DNA from: Bryobacteraceae bacterium
Lineage (GTDB): Bacteria > Acidobacteriota > Terriglobia > Bryobacterales > Bryobacteraceae
Length of the DNA: 8,332 bases
Assembly (NCBI GenBank): GCA_014379815.1
Contig: JACMLA010000140.1
Coordinates: 1 to 8,332 of the forward strand
Reading direction: 5' to 3'
Part shown: in pieces, positions 6,182 through 8,332 of the stretch
Layout: the number at the start of each line of letters is the position of its first letter
Position numbering within the stretch: position 1 is the stretch's first letter
Position numbers and translations under genes: made by a program
The notes under the pieces: generated by a model
What the model was told of the DNA's origin: nothing
What the model saw: the letters and a program-made list of their open reading frames with translations, nothing else
The model's database searches: none

Positions 6182-8287
6182 TCAGCCTCTGCTACGTCGG
6201 GGCTTCCGCGCTGCTGCACTCGGCAGCGAGAGGGCGTCGACGAGCCTGCTAACCGGTTCCACGATTACAGGGATCAGTTCCTGAACAAATCTGGGTTGTG
6301 CGCATTGCCTGCGCAGTCGTGAGCGTCGACGCCCATATTGACTCATCAAAGCAATGCAATGCCGCTGGGTTACCAGGGATGGAACGGTTTTACCCTCCGA
6401 CGCCAGTAACTTCGCAGCACGCGCCCGCCACTCCGGAGGCGGCGTTACATTGCGCTGTGCGTACTCCAGAGCGTCCACACCAACTCCGGCTACTTCGCGC
6501 ACATACGCGCCCAGGGGAAGCACTTCCAGGAGTACTGGATTGGATTGCAGAATCGGAAGTACTGCCGCATGGTTGTCACGCAGGCGGGTTAGGAGAGCCT
6601 GTGCGGCGACTCTCGCGGTGGTGTCTCCGGACAGCGCTTTGTCGACCGCGCCGGTAAGTGCTCTTGCGTAGGAACTCTCGGGCGGTGTCGCATCCACCAG
6701 CCGATTCATTGGCGTTGCCGTAGTGTAGCTTCGGGACGTGCTTCGGGCGTACATCTTCACGGGCTCCAGAGCGTCGCTGAGGATCTCCAGAGGTGCTGCG
6801 GGCCGCCGTCCGGCGAGCGCTTGCAGCATCCGGGTGCGAGCCGATTTGTGCTCTAACCCAAGCTCGCTGAGATAGGTGGAAACCAGTTCCAGCCTGGCGT
6901 ACATATCGGCCACATCGCGGACACTGGCTGGTGACCAGAATCGTTCCGCGATCGCCGCCATCCTCGGCCAGATTCGCATGTCGATGTTGGCTGCCGTGAT
7001 GTATTCACTCCACATGCATGCCTCGCCACCGAGAACCTTTTCTCCTTCGCCAAGATCGTTTGCGTAGTGGTACGCAGCCGACTTCATGTGATCCAGATAG
7101 AAGCCCGCCGACAGGACGCCGCTAAACCCGCTCTGCACTGCTTTCGCCATATACCGTGTGCCGCGCCACGACTGCACGACGGTTCCGCCAGGCAGGTCCG
7201 GGTGGAGGATTTCGTCCCAGCCGACCATGGTTCGCTGCAGTTTGCCAAGGATAGTGCTTACCCGACGGTGAAACATGGCCTGCAGCGAATGCTGACTTTG
7301 TAAACCCTGCTCCTTAACAAATGCCTGGATTTGCGGACTGCTCTTCCACTGTCTGCTGTTCACCTCGTCACCACCGATGTGAAAATGGCGGTCCGGAAAC
7401 AATGCGATCATCTCTCCGAAGAATCTTTCGATAAATACGTAAACTTCATCCCTCGTGGGGTCCATGGTGGGATGCAGAAGTCCCCAGGTAGTTGCTATGG
7501 AAACCGGCCCCGGCATGCTGGCCAGACTTGGATACGCTGCCAGGAAAGCACTCGCGTGACCAGGCATATCGAACTCCGGGACAACACGGATGCCACGCTC
7601 CTGCGCATACTCCACCACCCGCCGGATCTGCTCTTGCGTGTAGTACTTCCCGCCCGACCCAGCAGTGTGAAGCCGTGGGTAGAGCTTGCTTTCCACCCGT
7701 ATGCCCTGATCGTCGGAGAGATGCCAGTGCAGAACGTTCAGCTTGACTGCCGCCATGGCGTCGAGCTGTCGCAGGACCACCTCGACCGGCAGAAAATGCC
7801 GCGAGACGTCCAGCATCAGGCCTCGCCAGGTATAGCGGGGGCGATCCTGAATGCGGACGGCCGGGATTTTCCGGTCTGCCGTAAGCTGCAGAATTGTTTC
7901 CAGACCGCGAAGCACCCCGAGCCAGCCGGGAGCGGCGAGACGGGCTCCCACTGGTGTGATCTCCAGGGAATACGATTCGTCGTCGCCTGGAGCTTGTGGC
8001 AACCTCGCTGGCGCTGTGCATTGAATCTGCAGACCGTTTCCTGCTTCAGAACCGGGTCCTGCTCTGGCGGCGATGTTCAAGCCGGTGCGTAATGCCAGAC
8101 GCGACAGAAATCGTTCTGTAGCGCGTTGCACAATCGGATCCACAGGGCCATCGAAAGCAACGCGGAATTCCGATGTGATCAGCAACGCTCCGGATTGCTG
8201 CGACATCTCAGCCGGCATTGGCATGATGCTTTGCGCACCTGCGGCAGTGGTGCTCGCCAGGACCAGAGCTAATAGAGATACACGCAA
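6182..8287 (-). CDS. Secreted GH20 beta-N-acetylhexosaminidase
   Basis: 701 residues. It removes terminal beta-linked N-acetylhexosamine from chitin oligomers, peptidoglycan or glycoproteins. A short signal peptide (MRVSLLALVLASTTAAGA, cut before QS) points to the periplasm or outside. The N-terminal GH20b-like domain spans about 20-150, then the (beta/alpha)8 barrel: RYTWRGLMLDVSRHFLP (151-167), LNVLHWHLSDDQG (183-195), EFDMPGHASA (238-247), HIGGDEV (303-309) with catalytic D307-E308, GWDEI (356-360), SWRG (373-376) and GEACMWSEY (421-429). The region after about 500 is an uncharacterised helical extension ending in an Arg-rich stretch (QYGRRRSRLRRQ) and a basic tail. The start is TTG at 8287, chosen because it completes the signal peptide, an in-frame TAG lies just upstream, and GAGG sits 9 bp before it. 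It is the first gene of the minus-strand group visible here. Confidence 0.95.
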   Translation of the reverse strand: MRVSLLALVLASTTAAGAQSIMPMPAEMSQQSGALLITSEFRVAFDGPVDPIVQRATERFLSRLALRTGLNIAARAGPGSEAGNGLQIQCTAPARLPQAPGDDESYSLEITPVGARLAAPGWLGVLRGLETILQLTADRKIPAVRIQDRPRYTWRGLMLDVSRHFLPVEVVLRQLDAMAAVKLNVLHWHLSDDQGIRVESKLYPRLHTAGSGGKYYTQEQIRRVVEYAQERGIRVVPEFDMPGHASAFLAAYPSLASMPGPVSIATTWGLLHPTMDPTRDEVYVFIERFFGEMIALFPDRHFHIGGDEVNSRQWKSSPQIQAFVKEQGLQSQHSLQAMFHRRVSTILGKLQRTMVGWDEILHPDLPGGTVVQSWRGTRYMAKAVQSGFSGVLSAGFYLDHMKSAAYHYANDLGEGEKVLGGEACMWSEYITAANIDMRIWPRMAAIAERFWSPASVRDVADMYARLELVSTYLSELGLEHKSARTRMLQALAGRRPAAPLEILSDALEPVKMYARSTSRSYTTATPMNRLVDATPPESSYARALTGAVDKALSGDTTARVAAQALLTRLRDNHAAVLPILQSNPVLLEVLPLGAYVREVAGVGVDALEYAQRNVTPPPEWRARAAKLLASEGKTVPSLVTQRHCIALMSQYGRRRSRLRRQCAQPRFVQELIPVIVEPVSRLVDALSLPSAAARKPRRSRG

Positions 8288-8296
8288 ATCTGGCTA

Positions 8297-8300
8297 CCTC
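8297..8300 (-). promoter_or_regulatory. Shine-Dalgarno GAGG supporting a TTG start
   Basis: Minus-strand GAGG, 9 bp ahead of the TTG at 8285-8287. No in-frame ATG or GTG precedes the signal peptide, and the next in-frame ATG (residue 22) would delete it. This site therefore decides the start. Any promoter lies mostly beyond the right edge of the window. Confidence 0.5.
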
Positions 8301-8332
8301 GCCTGCGTGGAACGATACACAATCAGAATCAC

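Noticed and set aside
6298..6671. Plus-strand frames opposite the hexosaminidase C-terminus, considered as a possible small gene
   Set aside because: They have no domain, signal peptide or ribosome binding site, and are antisense to a continuous GH20 reading frame.
7331..8092. Long plus-strand open frame of 253 codons opposite the hexosaminidase gene
   Set aside because: It is antisense to a well-supported GH20 barrel, has no recognisable domain, and its composition fits a shadow of the GC-rich coding strand.

Overview
The window is a moderately GC-rich, densely packed bacterial chromosome segment with ten protein genes. One of these is cut by the left edge. Gene content and sequence style suggest an acidobacterium, perhaps of the Bryobacterales/Solibacter type: a divergent YchF-like protein with a DUF933-family look, a DUF1844 protein, a stand-alone carboxypeptidase-regulatory-like domain, and a class IIB aldolase. 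This is inference from remembered family resemblance, not a database result. I see no rRNA, tRNA, CRISPR array, insertion sequence or phage gene.

Layout, right to left along the minus strand. A probable operon runs from about 8287 to 3008: a secreted GH20 beta-N-acetylhexosaminidase (TTG start), a DUF1844 protein, a PhnP-like metallo-beta-lactamase-fold hydrolase, RibF (riboflavin kinase/FAD synthetase), and a class II fructose-bisphosphate aldolase. Spacings are 17 bp, 0 bp, a 4-bp GTGA overlap, and 38 bp. A strong hairpin at 2962-2992 separates the aldolase from two convergent plus-strand genes: a 140-residue protein of unknown function (2184-2606) and a 103-residue exported single-domain protein (2641-2952).

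From a divergent promoter region (2084-2183) a second minus-strand group runs left: an exported 3D-domain (double-psi beta-barrel) protein, a MoxR-family AAA+ ATPase, and a YchF-like P-loop protein that leaves the window at position 1. The 3D frame as read overlaps moxR by 83 bp. A frameshift or an overlap with regulatory meaning is possible there.

The right-hand group links glycan breakdown (GlcNAc release), glycolysis/gluconeogenesis (aldolase) and flavin cofactor synthesis. The left-hand group pairs a putative cell-wall enzyme with a MoxR chaperone-like ATPase. No clearly new defence or mobile system is visible. The most unusual items are the YchF-like protein with altered nucleotide-binding motifs, the 3D/moxR junction, and a terminator-like hairpin directly before the start of the 140-residue gene.
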